From B8-G4 sp033720735 (GTDB lineage Bacteria > Bacteroidota > Bacteroidia > Chitinophagales > Saprospiraceae): a stretch of 43,584 nt of DNA. The notes under the pieces are model-generated. The model ran no database searches and was not told the origin of the DNA. It worked only from the letters and a program-made list of their open reading frames with translations. The translations under genes were made by a program, and so were the position numbers. Every line of letters begins with the position of its first letter. The first letter of the stretch is position 1. The stretch is from contig JAWWBX010000002.1 in assembly GCA_033720735.1 (NCBI GenBank), positions 1 to 43,584 on the forward strand. The letters are read 5' to 3'. Of the stretch, positions 18,494-27,300 are shown in pieces.

Positions 18494-18934
18494 ATGATAC
18501 AAAGAATTCAATCAATCTTTCTGCTGCTGGCGGCCATGGCATTTGGCGCGTTGCTTGCTTTCCCGATGGCCAGTACGCCTACGGCCGGAACAGATCTGAT
18601 CTTTGCTGACCAGGAGTACACCGTTCAGGACAATGTGGCCTTGCTTATCCTGACCATTGCCGGGCTGGTACTGGCACTCGCCGCTATTTTTCTTTACGGA
18701 AAGCGCAGCCTGCAACTGCGCCTCAGCTACCTGCTGATTGTGATTTGCATTGTACTTCCGCTGGTCGCTTACCTGTTTTTCACCAATCAGGCCTCGGTGA
18801 TGAGCGCGGAACAGTCTGTCCACGACGAATTGGGACTTTTTCTTCCCTTTGTCGGTCTGATCTGTGTGATCCTCGCTGCACGTTTTATCCGAAAGGACGA
18901 CCGGTTGGTCAAATCCATGGATCGCCTGCGCTAG
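18494..18934 (+). CDS. DUF4293 family membrane protein
   Basis: A 146-residue inner-membrane protein with four predicted helices (about residues 6-28, 48-68, 76-97 and 112-131). It starts MIQRIQSIFLLLAA, the usual beginning of DUF4293 proteins, and ends in the family's IxKDDRLVKSMDRLR pattern. No function is known for the family. A near-consensus -7 box, TTAATTTG, lies at 18457-18464. It converges on the exbD genes, with a hairpin in the gap. Confidence 0.88.
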   Translation: MIQRIQSIFLLLAAMAFGALLAFPMASTPTAGTDLIFADQEYTVQDNVALLILTIAGLVLALAAIFLYGKRSLQLRLSYLLIVICIVLPLVAYLFFTNQASVMSAEQSVHDELGLFLPFVGLICVILAARFIRKDDRLVKSMDRLR

Positions 18935-18954
18935 GGCTGCGCCTAAAATCACAA

Positions 18955-18982
18955 GAGCCGCAAAACAAATGTCATGCGGCTC
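18955..18982. terminator. Hairpin between convergent DUF4293 and exbD genes
   Basis: GAGCCGCA (18955-18962) and TGCGGCTC (18975-18982) form a perfect 8-bp stem with a 12-base loop. The minus-strand side is followed by TTGTGATTTT, the plus side by a moderately T-rich stretch, so it may serve both directions. Confidence 0.6.
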
Positions 18983-19004
18983 CTGCTGTATCTGTTTGTA
19001 AAAC

Positions 19005-19472
19005 TCAGTTTGCGCGTGGCTTGGCGGAATAATTCACCTTGAGTTGTCCGGACTTCCGCAATTCCGTTTTCACATCCTGCACGATACCCATGGTCACCTG
19101 CCCATCGATGCGCAGTGATGAAGTGATCCCCGGGCGCTGGTTTTCCGACACCTTCACGCGGTGCTTCTCCAGAAACAAGGGGATATCATGCACATTGGAG
19201 ATCTTGTCACCCAACTGCAGTCGTGGCTTGGTCCCGTAGAGGCTTTGAAAACGCTTGACCGGACGGCCGATGTACAGATAGTTGACCAGGGATTTCTTTT
19301 CCAGCTTGGTCAACTCAGTGGCTTGCGGTGTGTTGACGGCGACCTTGAGTTCAGCATCGCGCAACACCGTCACCACCATGAAGAAGAACAGGAGCATGAA
19401 GATGATGTCCGGCAGGGAAGCCGTTGAGATCTTCGGTGATGACTTGCCTCGTTTCTTCGCAAATTTTGACAT
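19005..19472 (-). CDS. exbD: ExbD/TolR family biopolymer transport protein
   Basis: A 155-residue ExbD-type protein. A short basic cytoplasmic tail is followed by a single helix (about 23-44, LPDIIFMLLFFFMVVTV) holding the membrane aspartate that carries protons, then a periplasmic domain that contacts TonB. It is the last gene of the exbB-unknown-exbD-exbD operon, 20 bases after the previous exbD. With ExbB it uses the proton gradient to drive TonB-dependent uptake. Two ExbD paralogues in one operon are usual in Bacteroidota. The start ATG at 19472 gives MSKFAKKRGKSS. Confidence 0.9.
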   Translation of the reverse strand: MSKFAKKRGKSSPKISTASLPDIIFMLLFFFMVVTVLRDAELKVAVNTPQATELTKLEKKSLVNYLYIGRPVKRFQSLYGTKPRLQLGDKISNVHDIPLFLEKHRVKVSENQRPGITSSLRIDGQVTMGIVQDVKTELRKSGQLKVNYSAKPRAN

Positions 19473-19492
19473 AAACCTGCTCTATTGTTGAT

Positions 19493-20053
19493 TTATTCGG
19501 TGGATTCTTCTCCAAATGCGGTTGGCTCTGCTTCGGACAGGATGAGCGGGATGTCCGCGCGGATCGCTGCCCGTTGCTGGTTGTTGCAAAACTCGTACTC
19601 TTTGCCAAACCGCTTCAGTGCTTCCTCATTCCGCAACTCATTGTAGGCCGCCTGCAACTCATTGTACACTTCCAGGTACGTCTTGTAGTTGGTACCACGG
19701 TCATTCTTGAGAGAGATGATGGCTTTCTTCGGTGTCTCTGCCAGGTCTTCGCGACGCTGCGGATTGGAGATAAACTCCTTGGTCCGTTCCTTCAGTTCGC
19801 CGATCCGCATGGGCTGTCCACGGACCAGTAACTGGTTGGAGGCATTCACGAGCACCGAGAAGACATTGCGCTCCTTGAGCCGCGTGATATCCGGTTCTTC
19901 TTCGGACCACGGCGGCAACTTGACCAGGATACCCTTGTCTTCGACGATGGTGGTGGTTACGAGAAAAAAGATCAGCAACAGGAAGGCGATGTCGGCCATC
20001 GACCCCGCATTGATCTCGTTGCTCAGCCGCTCTTTCGAACTTTTACGTGCCAT
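19493..20053 (-). CDS. exbD: ExbD/TolR family biopolymer transport protein, longer paralogue
   Basis: A 186-residue ExbD-type protein with the helix SMADIAFLLLIFFLVTTT (about 18-35), whose Asp is the proton-carrying residue, followed by a periplasmic region with an insertion rich in helices (KTYLEVYNELQAAYNEL) that is absent from the shorter paralogue. Its ATG overlaps the TAA of the upstream gene by one base (TAATG), which indicates translational coupling. It works in the ExbB-ExbD motor, probably for TonB-dependent transport or a related envelope process. Confidence 0.9.
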   Translation of the reverse strand: MARKSSKERLSNEINAGSMADIAFLLLIFFLVTTTIVEDKGILVKLPPWSEEEPDITRLKERNVFSVLVNASNQLLVRGQPMRIGELKERTKEFISNPQRREDLAETPKKAIISLKNDRGTNYKTYLEVYNELQAAYNELRNEEALKRFGKEYEFCNNQQRAAIRADIPLILSEAEPTAFGEESTE

Positions 20054-20523
20054 TACTTAAACAGGTTGCGGACTTCCGAAGCGATGAAGGCCAGTGCTGC
20101 CCCTCCCAGCAGGATCAGCATGGTAGATAACGCTCCGTTGATCCATTTGCTTGTGTTCTCCGAGAGTTCTCCTTCCTGAATTGCGGTATAGACGGGACCT
20201 GAGGTCTCAGCCTCACTGATCGAGTAGAAGACAATCACGAGCCCAACGATCACACCCAGTCCGATCAGAGATCGCAGCGCGTTTTTGGGATTTGACGCGA
20301 TATGGTAGATTCCGAATCCGAGCATGAGCACCGCGCAAAGGATCACCAGAACGATGGCACCTCCGATCATCAGATTGAAGATCGAAGTTGTGCTTTGCTC
20401 CTCCTCCGGCAACGCGTTGAACGTATCCATCCCGCCCATGATCACGACCAGTCCGATCACAGTGATCAGCAAACCCAGGCCAAACGCCGCCATCGTCCCG
20501 TACTTGGTCATAAACTTATACAT
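20053..20523 (-). CDS. Four-helix membrane protein in the exb operon, unknown function
   Basis: A 156-residue membrane protein with four hydrophobic helices (about residues 11-31, 51-74, 85-102 and 129-148), short loops and an acidic segment between helices 3 and 4 (SISEAETSGPVYTAIQEGE). It starts MYKFMTKYGTMAAFG; a second Met at residue 5 is possible. It is locked between exbB (21-base gap) and exbD (1-base overlap), so it is very likely made together with the motor. Similar small proteins occur at this position in other Bacteroidota, but no function is known to me. It could stabilise the ExbB-ExbD complex or link it to a partner; this is inference from position. Confidence 0.8.
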   Translation of the reverse strand: MYKFMTKYGTMAAFGLGLLITVIGLVVIMGGMDTFNALPEEEQSTTSIFNLMIGGAIVLVILCAVLMLGFGIYHIASNPKNALRSLIGLGVIVGLVIVFYSISEAETSGPVYTAIQEGELSENTSKWINGALSTMLILLGGAALAFIASEVRNLFK

Positions 20524-20544
20524 AATCTGCTGGCTTACTGGATG

Positions 20545-21270
20545 TTAGTTAAAAACGTTGTTACGTGACATGACCTCAACGAGGCCGATCGAAGCGTCTT
20601 CCATCCGGTTAACAATGCCGTCGATCTTCGAGACGATATAGTTGTAGAAGATTTGCAAAATGATGGCGACGATCAGACCGAATACGGTTGTCAACAGGGC
20701 CACTTTGATACCACCGGCAACGACTGAGGGAGAGAGGTCTCCAACCGCCTCGATCCGGTTAAACGCCTCGATCATCCCGATCACCGTACCCATAAATCCG
20801 AGCATCGGTGCAATGGCGATGAACAGCGAGATCCAGACCAACCCTTTCTCCAACAGGCCCATCTGCACACTTCCGTAAGACACGATCGCTTTCTCGACCG
20901 CTTCCGGGCCATTTTTGGCATTGCGCAGTCCTTCAAACAGGATGCTGGCGGTCGGGCCAGGTGTCGACTTGGCCACCTCCATGGCGCCGTCCAGATCGCC
21001 CTCGGCCAGGCGATTCTCGATATTGCCGAGCAATTTGTCGGTATTGGTGGTGGCAATGTTGAGGGTGATGATCCGCTCAATGCAGAATGCCAAACCCAGG
21101 ATCAACGTCACGAGTACGAAGCTCATGAAAACCCAGTTCCCATCAATGAAATTCTGTTTCAATACCTGAAAGGCACCTTGCGGAGCTGCCTCCTCCTGCG
21201 CCATCAGATCCACGGCTCCTGTCGTAAATACCAAGACGAGAACTCCGGTGAGTACGAGCAATTTTCGCAT
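20545..21270 (-). CDS. exbB: MotA/TolQ/ExbB proton channel protein
   Basis: A 241-residue ExbB-type protein. An N-terminal signal-like helix (about 5-24) comes first, then a helix near 50-68 (WVFMSFVLVTLILGLAFCIERI), a cytoplasmic domain, and two long helices (about 144-170, GLVWISLFIAIAPMLGFMGTVIGMI, and 185-215, VVAGGIKVALLTTVFGLIVAII) that line the proton path. The APxxGFxGTVxGMIxAF motif is the family signature. First gene of a four-gene operon with the two exbD genes. An extra cleaved N-terminal helix is common in Bacteroidota ExbB. Confidence 0.93.
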   Translation of the reverse strand: MRKLLVLTGVLVLVFTTGAVDLMAQEEAAPQGAFQVLKQNFIDGNWVFMSFVLVTLILGLAFCIERIITLNIATTNTDKLLGNIENRLAEGDLDGAMEVAKSTPGPTASILFEGLRNAKNGPEAVEKAIVSYGSVQMGLLEKGLVWISLFIAIAPMLGFMGTVIGMIEAFNRIEAVGDLSPSVVAGGIKVALLTTVFGLIVAIILQIFYNYIVSKIDGIVNRMEDASIGLVEVMSRNNVFN

Positions 21271-21657
21271 AGTGAGTTAAGTTTTTTCTGGTTGGATAAT
21301 CAAAATGGTGTCGATAAAAATATGAATTCTTAGTAAAGTTTGACTTCTCACCTCCAAAAATTTGCCGCTCACAACGGCCGTTTCCGGGCATCCCCTTGCC
21401 GACACGCACACAATGCTGTCAACAGACGGGACAGGCATTCGCTGCTGGCAGGATCACAAGTTGCTGCAACTGTTCAAATCACCCCGCACAATGCCCCCAG
21501 GTGCCTCGTCGATGGTGTGACCGCGCAGTGCGCGCCAACCCGTTCGTCTCCACGCTCCACTGCTGCGTCTTCGTCCACATGGACGGTGGCGTGTTGCGGA
21601 GAGTTCTGCCTACCTGCGACAGGCAGGGATTGCCCGTGGCGATCCCTGAGTGCGTTG
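21271..21657. other. Gene-free stretch with hairpins and a duplicated tRNA-Ser end
   Basis: No credible gene. It holds the exbB leader, then two overlapping hairpins: CTGCCT/AGGCAG (21606-21626) and CAGGGAT/ATCCCTG (21624-21648). The 12-mer GTTGCGGAGAGT occurs at 21593-21604 and again at 21654-21665, where it spans the tRNA-Ser 3' end. The CTGCCTACC...GACAGGCAGG pattern resembles palindromic repeats common in Bacteroidota genomes. Confidence 0.6.
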
Positions 21658-21745
21658 CGGAGAGTGCGGGATTCGAACCCGCGATACCCTTTTGAGGTAT
21701 ACACGCTTTCCAGGCGTGCGCCTTCGACCGCTCGGCCAACTCTCC
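21658..21745 (-). tRNA. tRNA-Ser (anticodon GGA)
   Basis: An 88-base cloverleaf with a long variable arm (TACCTCAAAAGGGTA), as expected for serine. The acceptor is GGAGAGT with ACTCTCC and the discriminator is G. The anticodon loop CTGGAAA between GCACGC and GCGTGT gives anticodon GGA. The T-arm contains GGTTCGAATCCC. CCA is not encoded. Confidence 0.97.
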
Positions 21746-21829
21746 TCTCTCTGTCAGATGCACTTGTTCGTCATTCAGGTGTGACAGAAACGGGCGTCAA
21801 AATTTGCAAATTCACCCCTCTTCTCAAAA

Positions 21830-22621
21830 TCAGGCTTGCGCGGTGATCCCGGGAAACAACGCTTCGGCATTGCGGGTGGTCTCCGCGGCGACCTGTTCCA
21901 GCGAAATCCCCGTGACATCGGCAAGTTTCTGCGCCACATGTACAAGGTACGCACTTTCATTGCGTTGACCACGGAATGGCACCGGAGTCAGGTACGGGGC
22001 ATCCGTCTCGAGGACAAGATTGCCAAGCGGCAGGGACGCCACCACCTGGTCTACCCCGGCATTCTTGAATGTCACGACCCCGCCGATCCCCATGTGGAAT
22101 CCCAGGTCGGTGATCTGCTGCGCTTGCTCGGCGGTGCCGTTAAAACAATGAAACACACCCGTCAGTCGCCCGTCCTGCATCTCACGGACGATGCCGATGT
22201 TGAGGTCGAGCGAATCGCGTGAATGGATCACCACGGGCAATCCAGCCTCCCGTGCCAGCGCGAGATGCCATTTGAAGATGCCGATCTGAGCTTCCACCCA
22301 CGTCTTGTCCCAATACAGGTCCGTACCGATCTCCCCGACCGCTACAAACGGTCTGCTGGCAAGCCATTGTTCTATGATGCGCGTGGCTGCAGCGTTGTCC
22401 TCACCTACCGAACATGGATGCAAACCCATCATGGGGAAACAGACAGCTGGGAACCGGTCTTCCATCTCCAGCATCGCATCAATGGTGGAATTGTCGATGT
22501 TGGGCAAAAGGAGTTTCTTTACGCCGTGATCCAGCGCACGTTGCACCATCGCAGGACGGTCGTCATCAAACGCATCCAGGTAAAGATGGGCGTGTGTATC
22601 GATCAGTAGCGGCTTGGACAC
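21830..22621 (-). CDS. tatD: TatD family metal-dependent DNase/hydrolase
   Basis: A 263-residue TIM-barrel metal-dependent hydrolase of the TatD family, acting as a 3' exonuclease or DNA repair/quality nuclease in related bacteria. Metal-site motifs in order are DTHAHL (His10, His12), GLHP, GEIGTDLYWDK, VIHSRDS, HCFNGT and ETDAPYL. The family usually has GEIGLDYYW, so Thr replaces Leu here. No in-frame ATG exists near the beginning, so the start is GTG at 22621 (MSKPLLIDTHAHL). It is divergent from the RNase H gene, with only 15 bases between the two GTG starts, so its promoter must lie inside that gene. Confidence 0.93.
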   Translation of the reverse strand: MSKPLLIDTHAHLYLDAFDDDRPAMVQRALDHGVKKLLLPNIDNSTIDAMLEMEDRFPAVCFPMMGLHPCSVGEDNAAATRIIEQWLASRPFVAVGEIGTDLYWDKTWVEAQIGIFKWHLALAREAGLPVVIHSRDSLDLNIGIVREMQDGRLTGVFHCFNGTAEQAQQITDLGFHMGIGGVVTFKNAGVDQVVASLPLGNLVLETDAPYLTPVPFRGQRNESAYLVHVAQKLADVTGISLEQVAAETTRNAEALFPGITAQA

Positions 22622-22636
22622 ATCAGCTGATTTGCA

Positions 22637-23263
22637 GTGGCAAAGAAAACAAAATACTATGTCGTCTGGGAGGGTAACACGCCAGGCGTTTATGACAGCT
22701 GGACGGAATGTCAGCTCCAGGTGAAAGGGTACCCCAATGCCAGGTATCAGTCATTTCCGGACCGTGCCTCTGCCGAGCGTGCTTTCGCCGACGGCTACAC
22801 GGCCAAACCGGTGACCCGCACTGGTAAAGCCCCTGTGGACGCCAACCACCCGGACATCATCCAGGACAGCTGGTGCGTTGATGCTGCCTGTAGCGGCAAT
22901 CCCGGTGTGATGGAATACCGGGGTGTCGACACCCGGACCGGGACCGAAGTCTTCTACATGGGCCCGTTCCAGCAGGGTACGAACAACGTCGGGGAGTTTC
23001 TGGCGCTGGTCCATGCCCTGGCCCAGCTCAAGCGGGAAGGGAAGCCTGACAAGACCATCTACTCAGATTCGCGGATCGCGATTGGCTGGGTGCGTCAGGG
23101 CAAGGCCCGTACCAAACTGAAGCGATCGCGGCACAACGCAGCATTGTTTGCCTTGATCTCCCGGGCCGAGGCCTGGCTCAAACGCGAGCAGATCACCAAT
23201 CCCATCCTCAAATGGGACACCAAACAGTGGGGGGAGATTCCTGCTGATTTCGGACGTAAATGA
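22637..23263 (+). CDS. Ribonuclease H with N-terminal viroplasmin-like domain
   Basis: A 208-residue type I RNase H that cuts the RNA strand of RNA-DNA hybrids. The N-terminal domain (about 1-50, KYYVVWEGNTPGVYDSW ... AERAFADGY) is a caulimovirus viroplasmin-like hybrid-binding domain. The catalytic domain has Asp82 (VDAACSGNPG), Glu120 (NNVGEFLALVHAL), Asp144 (IYSDSRIAI) and a final Asp204 (IPADFGRK). The start is GTG at 22637; a TGA lies nine bases upstream and no early in-frame ATG exists. It is convergent with def; the two stop codons abut within the palindrome TGATCA. Confidence 0.92.
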   Translation: MAKKTKYYVVWEGNTPGVYDSWTECQLQVKGYPNARYQSFPDRASAERAFADGYTAKPVTRTGKAPVDANHPDIIQDSWCVDAACSGNPGVMEYRGVDTRTGTEVFYMGPFQQGTNNVGEFLALVHALAQLKREGKPDKTIYSDSRIAIGWVRQGKARTKLKRSRHNAALFALISRAEAWLKREQITNPILKWDTKQWGEIPADFGRK

Positions 23264-23821
23264 TCATCTCCTGACGGGCCGAACCGCGTAGTCGGCTTCG
23301 ACGATCCCCTTCCGCATTTCGTTGAGGCGGCGCTGGATCCTGCGGCGTTTGAGTGGCTTCAGGTGCTCGGTAAAGAGGATCCCTTCGAGATGGTCGTATT
23401 CGTGCTGGATGACGCGGGCATTGATCCCTTCAAACGTCTCCTCGCGCTCATTCCAGTCGAGATCCCGATAGCGCAATGTCACCCGTTCGGGGCGGACGAC
23501 ATCGCCACGGATATCAGGAATACTCAGGCAACCTTCCTCGTATTCCCACTCCTCGCCGGATTCCTCGATCTTTTCCGCATTGATAAACACACGTTTGACG
23601 CCGACGTGATCCGACTCTTCATCCTCGAGCTGTTCGGTATCTACGATGAACAACCGGATCGACCTGCCGATCTGTGGTGCGGCCAAACCGATCCCGCGTG
23701 CGTTGTACATGGTTTCCCACATATCGTCGATCAACGCAGAGAGCCCCTCGGACCCCTCCGGGATGCGTTTAGTGCGTTGTTTGAGCACAGGTTGTCCGTA
23801 TGTATAGATCGGCAGGATCAT
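23264..23821 (-). CDS. def: Peptide deformylase
   Basis: A 185-residue deformylase that removes the formyl group from new proteins. All three metal/active-site motifs are intact: GIGLAAPQIG (43-52), EGCLS (96-100, metal Cys98) and HEYDH (140-144, metal His140, His144 and catalytic Glu141). The length is normal. Its ATG overlaps the ruvX stop by four bases (ATGA), so the two are translationally coupled. Confidence 0.97.
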   Translation of the reverse strand: MILPIYTYGQPVLKQRTKRIPEGSEGLSALIDDMWETMYNARGIGLAAPQIGRSIRLFIVDTEQLEDEESDHVGVKRVFINAEKIEESGEEWEYEEGCLSIPDIRGDVVRPERVTLRYRDLDWNEREETFEGINARVIQHEYDHLEGILFTEHLKPLKRRRIQRRLNEMRKGIVEADYAVRPVRR

Positions 23822-24231
23822 GGTGTGGGATTCAAGTGTCCGAGGTGCCGTTGCAGGATCAGGATGGCACTGACCTGGTCGACAAAGGGCTTGTGTGCGC
23901 GATCCTTCTTCTTTACACCTGCGCGCATCATCACTGCCCGTGCCTCCTCGGAGGTAAAGTCCTCATCCTCAAACACGATCTCGATATCTGGAGTTCGCTC
24001 GTGCAGCGCGTTTACCAGCCTGTCCAGGGCCCGCTGGAATGCCCGCGACGGCTCAGGAGGGATGCCAATGACGATCTTTTCGAGTGATTCAGCGGATGCG
24101 TAGGCCATGATGTAGTCCAGGCAATCCGCGCTAGGCACCGTGGTGAGTCCGTGCGCAGCGATTTGCAACGGATCCGTGACCGCCAGCCCCACGCGCTTTG
24201 TTCCGAAGTCCATGCCGAGTATTCTGCCCAC
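23818..24231 (-). CDS. ruvX: Putative pre-16S rRNA nuclease/Holliday junction resolvase YqgF
   Basis: A 137-residue RNase H-like nuclease of the YqgF/RuvX family, implicated in 16S rRNA 5' end maturation. The start is the GTG at 24231, giving MGRILGMDFGTKRVGLAVTD, the family's opening with the first catalytic Asp. The frame extends to 24303, but those residues come from a terminator hairpin and cannot be authentic. Glu and Asp residues follow in IVIGIPPEPSR, EDEDFTSEEA and FVDQVSAILILQ. The -7 box at 24238-24245 lies only six bases before the GTG, so the message may be leaderless. First gene of ruvX-def. Confidence 0.9.
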   Translation of the reverse strand: MGRILGMDFGTKRVGLAVTDPLQIAAHGLTTVPSADCLDYIMAYASAESLEKIVIGIPPEPSRAFQRALDRLVNALHERTPDIEIVFEDEDFTSEEARAVMMRAGVKKKDRAHKPFVDQVSAILILQRHLGHLNPTP

Positions 24232-24237
24232 GGGCGG

Positions 24238-24245
24238 CAAAGATA
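24238..24245 (-). promoter_or_regulatory. -7 promoter box overlapping the ruvX leader
   Basis: The minus strand reads TATCTTTG (TAnnTTTG). The expected transcript start falls at or within a few bases of the GTG at 24231. No -33 TTG at correct spacing was found. Confidence 0.5.
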
Positions 24246-24260
24246 CGAAAGGGCCAAATG

Positions 24261-24293
24261 AAAAGAACCCCCTCCGCTTGCGCGGAGAGGGGT
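24261..24293 (-). terminator. Terminator of the 24337-28494 giant gene
   Basis: A stem of 11 bp with one bulge (24267-24277 with 24282-24293, loop of four bases). The minus strand then reads TTCTTTTCATTT as a U-tract. It sits 44 bases after the stop codon. The spacer holds GTTTTTGGGATGG before the hairpin, also found before the terminator at 43341-43380. Confidence 0.85.
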
Positions 24294-24336
24294 CCCATCC
24301 CAAAAACAGTAAACTCTTATGAAAAAAACGAAACTC

Positions 24337-27300
24337 CTACTTCAGCCGGAGCATCTTCCGCGTAGCGGAAAACTCTCCCGTTTGGACCTGGTAGTACAGT
24401 ACGCCTTCCGCCCGTAATTCATTTGCCTCAATGCGCACCTCATTCATGCCGGCCACGGCGTTCATTTGACGCTCAAACACCACCTTCCCGGTCAGGTCGT
24501 ATACCGTGACAGTTGCTGCGTCAGCGACCGGCATGGTAAACGCGATCATGGTGTGATCACTGAACGGGTTCGGCGTATTCTGCAGCAGTGCAAAGTCAGC
24601 GGCATCCTGCAGGTTCTCAAAGTCGAGACGTACTTCCTGCACATCGCCGTCCGCGTTGTATGCTTCTGCACGTGTCAGGTTCGATCCCAGCGACAGGTTG
24701 TTGTGCAGGACACCGGTACTGACAGCACGCAGTTTGAGCACAAATAGGGCCTCACCCCGATCAACAGTGACAGGAGTCGCCTGTGACCAGCTCGTGGTGA
24801 TGACCCCTTTGTCGGTCAAGTGCAGACCAAAGTTGTCCTCATCCACGTCCAACCCGGCGGCACTGAACCCTTCGAAGGCCAGGACGTCCGTGTTGAAGTT
24901 GAGCGTAAACTGGTATCCCAACATGCTGGCAGCCTCCTCAGCGGTAAAGACCACCTCGATCACCTCTCCCGGCTGTACCACGCGGTCGCGCACCTTCACG
25001 GACACCGCACCGGGTGAGCGTGTTTCAATGCTCGTGGCATTGGCCTGTACGGAGTTGTTCACATCACCCACTTTGATCCCCACGAAGTCCACGTTGGGCA
25101 TGTCGTTGAGGAACGATGAGATTGTGTACGACTCCGGGAAGTCCTCACCTAGCGGGTTCTGCGGATCAGTAAACTGATAGCCTGCGTCAACAAAACGCCA
25201 GGAGGTATTCTCCGGCAGCTCGGCGATGACCCCGAGGATCAGCTTGCGCAGCAAGACAAGGTCAACTGCCGAGACACTACCTGAATTGTTCGCGTCGGCC
25301 GCGATCATTTTGTAAGGACTGTCAAGCAGCTCCATACCCAGGAGATGCTTTTGAATACCAATGAGGTCGAGGGTGGATACCCCGTTGCGCCAATCGTCAT
25401 TCTTGAACGGCATGACCTCATACGATCCGCCAAACGGCATCCCCGGGAACGTGTATTGCCCTGAGTTGCTGGTATTGACTGTAAACAGCCCACTGCCACC
25501 CAGGTCGACCTGCACCTGGTGAACGCGTTCGGTAAACTCAGTTTCGATGACACCCGAGATGATACCCGTGGTGCCCTGGTTGCCACCGCAGACACCGTCG
25601 TTGTCGGTGATGACGATGTTGGTTTCACAGTATGCCTGCTCGCCAAGAACGAGGTCCGTGACCCAGATCTCAACCGGGATCGGCCCTGCACCGACATGCG
25701 AGCAATCAAAGACGCGGCTCTTGTCCGTGGTATCCGGGGTAAACGAGAAGGTGATCGGGTAGCCACAGTCATGGAAGCTGCTGGCGTCGAAGTCAACAGC
25801 CCAGATCACGACTTCACCGTCCGGATCCAGCTCAGCGGTCAGGAAGAGACAGACAGGCGTTGGCGGCTTGGCAGAAATGATCTCTACCGACTGATCACGG
25901 ACCGTCTTGTTGCCACAGTTGTCTTCAAAGGTGTAAACCACCCTGTGAACGCCCAGGTCGAAATGGATCGTCTGATCAATTGTCGGTCCGTTGCCCGAAA
26001 GGTTGATCTCGAAATCGCCATCGTCGCCAAAGTCTACACCAAGCTCCCAAACCATCTCGGCATCCGGCGTGCAATCGTCAGTACCGGTCTGGAACAGGTC
26101 GACATTCAGCCCCTCACAATCCACCTCGTTGACCAGAACGATGTCGGGCTGACTCGTGGTAAACTCGGGATCAGCATCGTCGATCACCTTGATCACCTGC
26201 TGATATTCCCACAGCCCGGCGTAGCCCGTTGATGACTGTGAGCTCGGAGCAAACTGACACCAGTCGATGATCTGCCACGTCCTCAGGATCTTGAAGCACG
26301 CACCTTCCACGAACGGGAAGACCAGGTCTTCGTAGTTGAAGCCAATCAGGTCGCACTCGTCTTCGAAAATGATCGGGAATCCGGTTTGCTCGGGCTCCAC
26401 ATCCGCTCCACAACCGGTCACCGTCACGTCACACGGCCAGATCACGCCATCGTTTGGATTCGAGTTGAAACAGGTGATATCGGTGATGTAGAATGGATCA
26501 TAATTGAAGATCGTAATTGTCTGTGCACAACTCGCGCTGCGTCCGCCATCATCCACGGCCAGGAAGGAACGGGTGATCGTTCCGGTGCCACAGTTGTCAA
26601 TGTTGTTGAAAGACGTTTCACTGATCGTCACACCACAGTTGTCCGTAGCGATCCCGTCCAGACCAATGCAGATGTAACCAAAGCCATCATGATTGGGGTT
26701 GTCCGGATCATAGACGCAGATCTCCTCGCGGTCTTCCTCATTGTCGCGGACCGTACCAAAGATGCTCAGGTCATTGATATCAAAGTCGAAGGTGCAGCTG
26801 ACGGTGATGTCTGCCGGACATTCGATCTCGGGGCCGATCTTGTCCTGTACGGATATCTCGACCATGCAGGTATTGTGATTGCCGCTTTCGTCAGTCACGC
26901 GCACCTCGATCATGATCGGGCCCTGATTGACATCACAGCAAGCGAACGGCACGTACGGCCGCAGGACCATGCCGCGGTCATAGGTATCGACGTCGCCATC
27001 CGGCTCTTCGTCAAATCCAGCCCCCCACGTCGTCCAGTCGAAATCGATGCATGAAGCCATCCGCCGTGCCTCAAAGGTCACCGGCCCGCACTCATCATAG
27101 CTGCCATCGTCAAACGCCGCTGCATTGACCAGTGTGAGGCCTCCCAGTCCGTCGGTAGTCAGGGAAACGACCGTGTGCTCGTCGCAAATCGGGACCGGCG
27201 GCGTATTGTCCTCCACGGTCACGACCCACTGACATGATGTGCTGTTGAAGCACTCATCGTATGCTGTATAGGTAATAATATTATCACCGACCGGCAGTGA

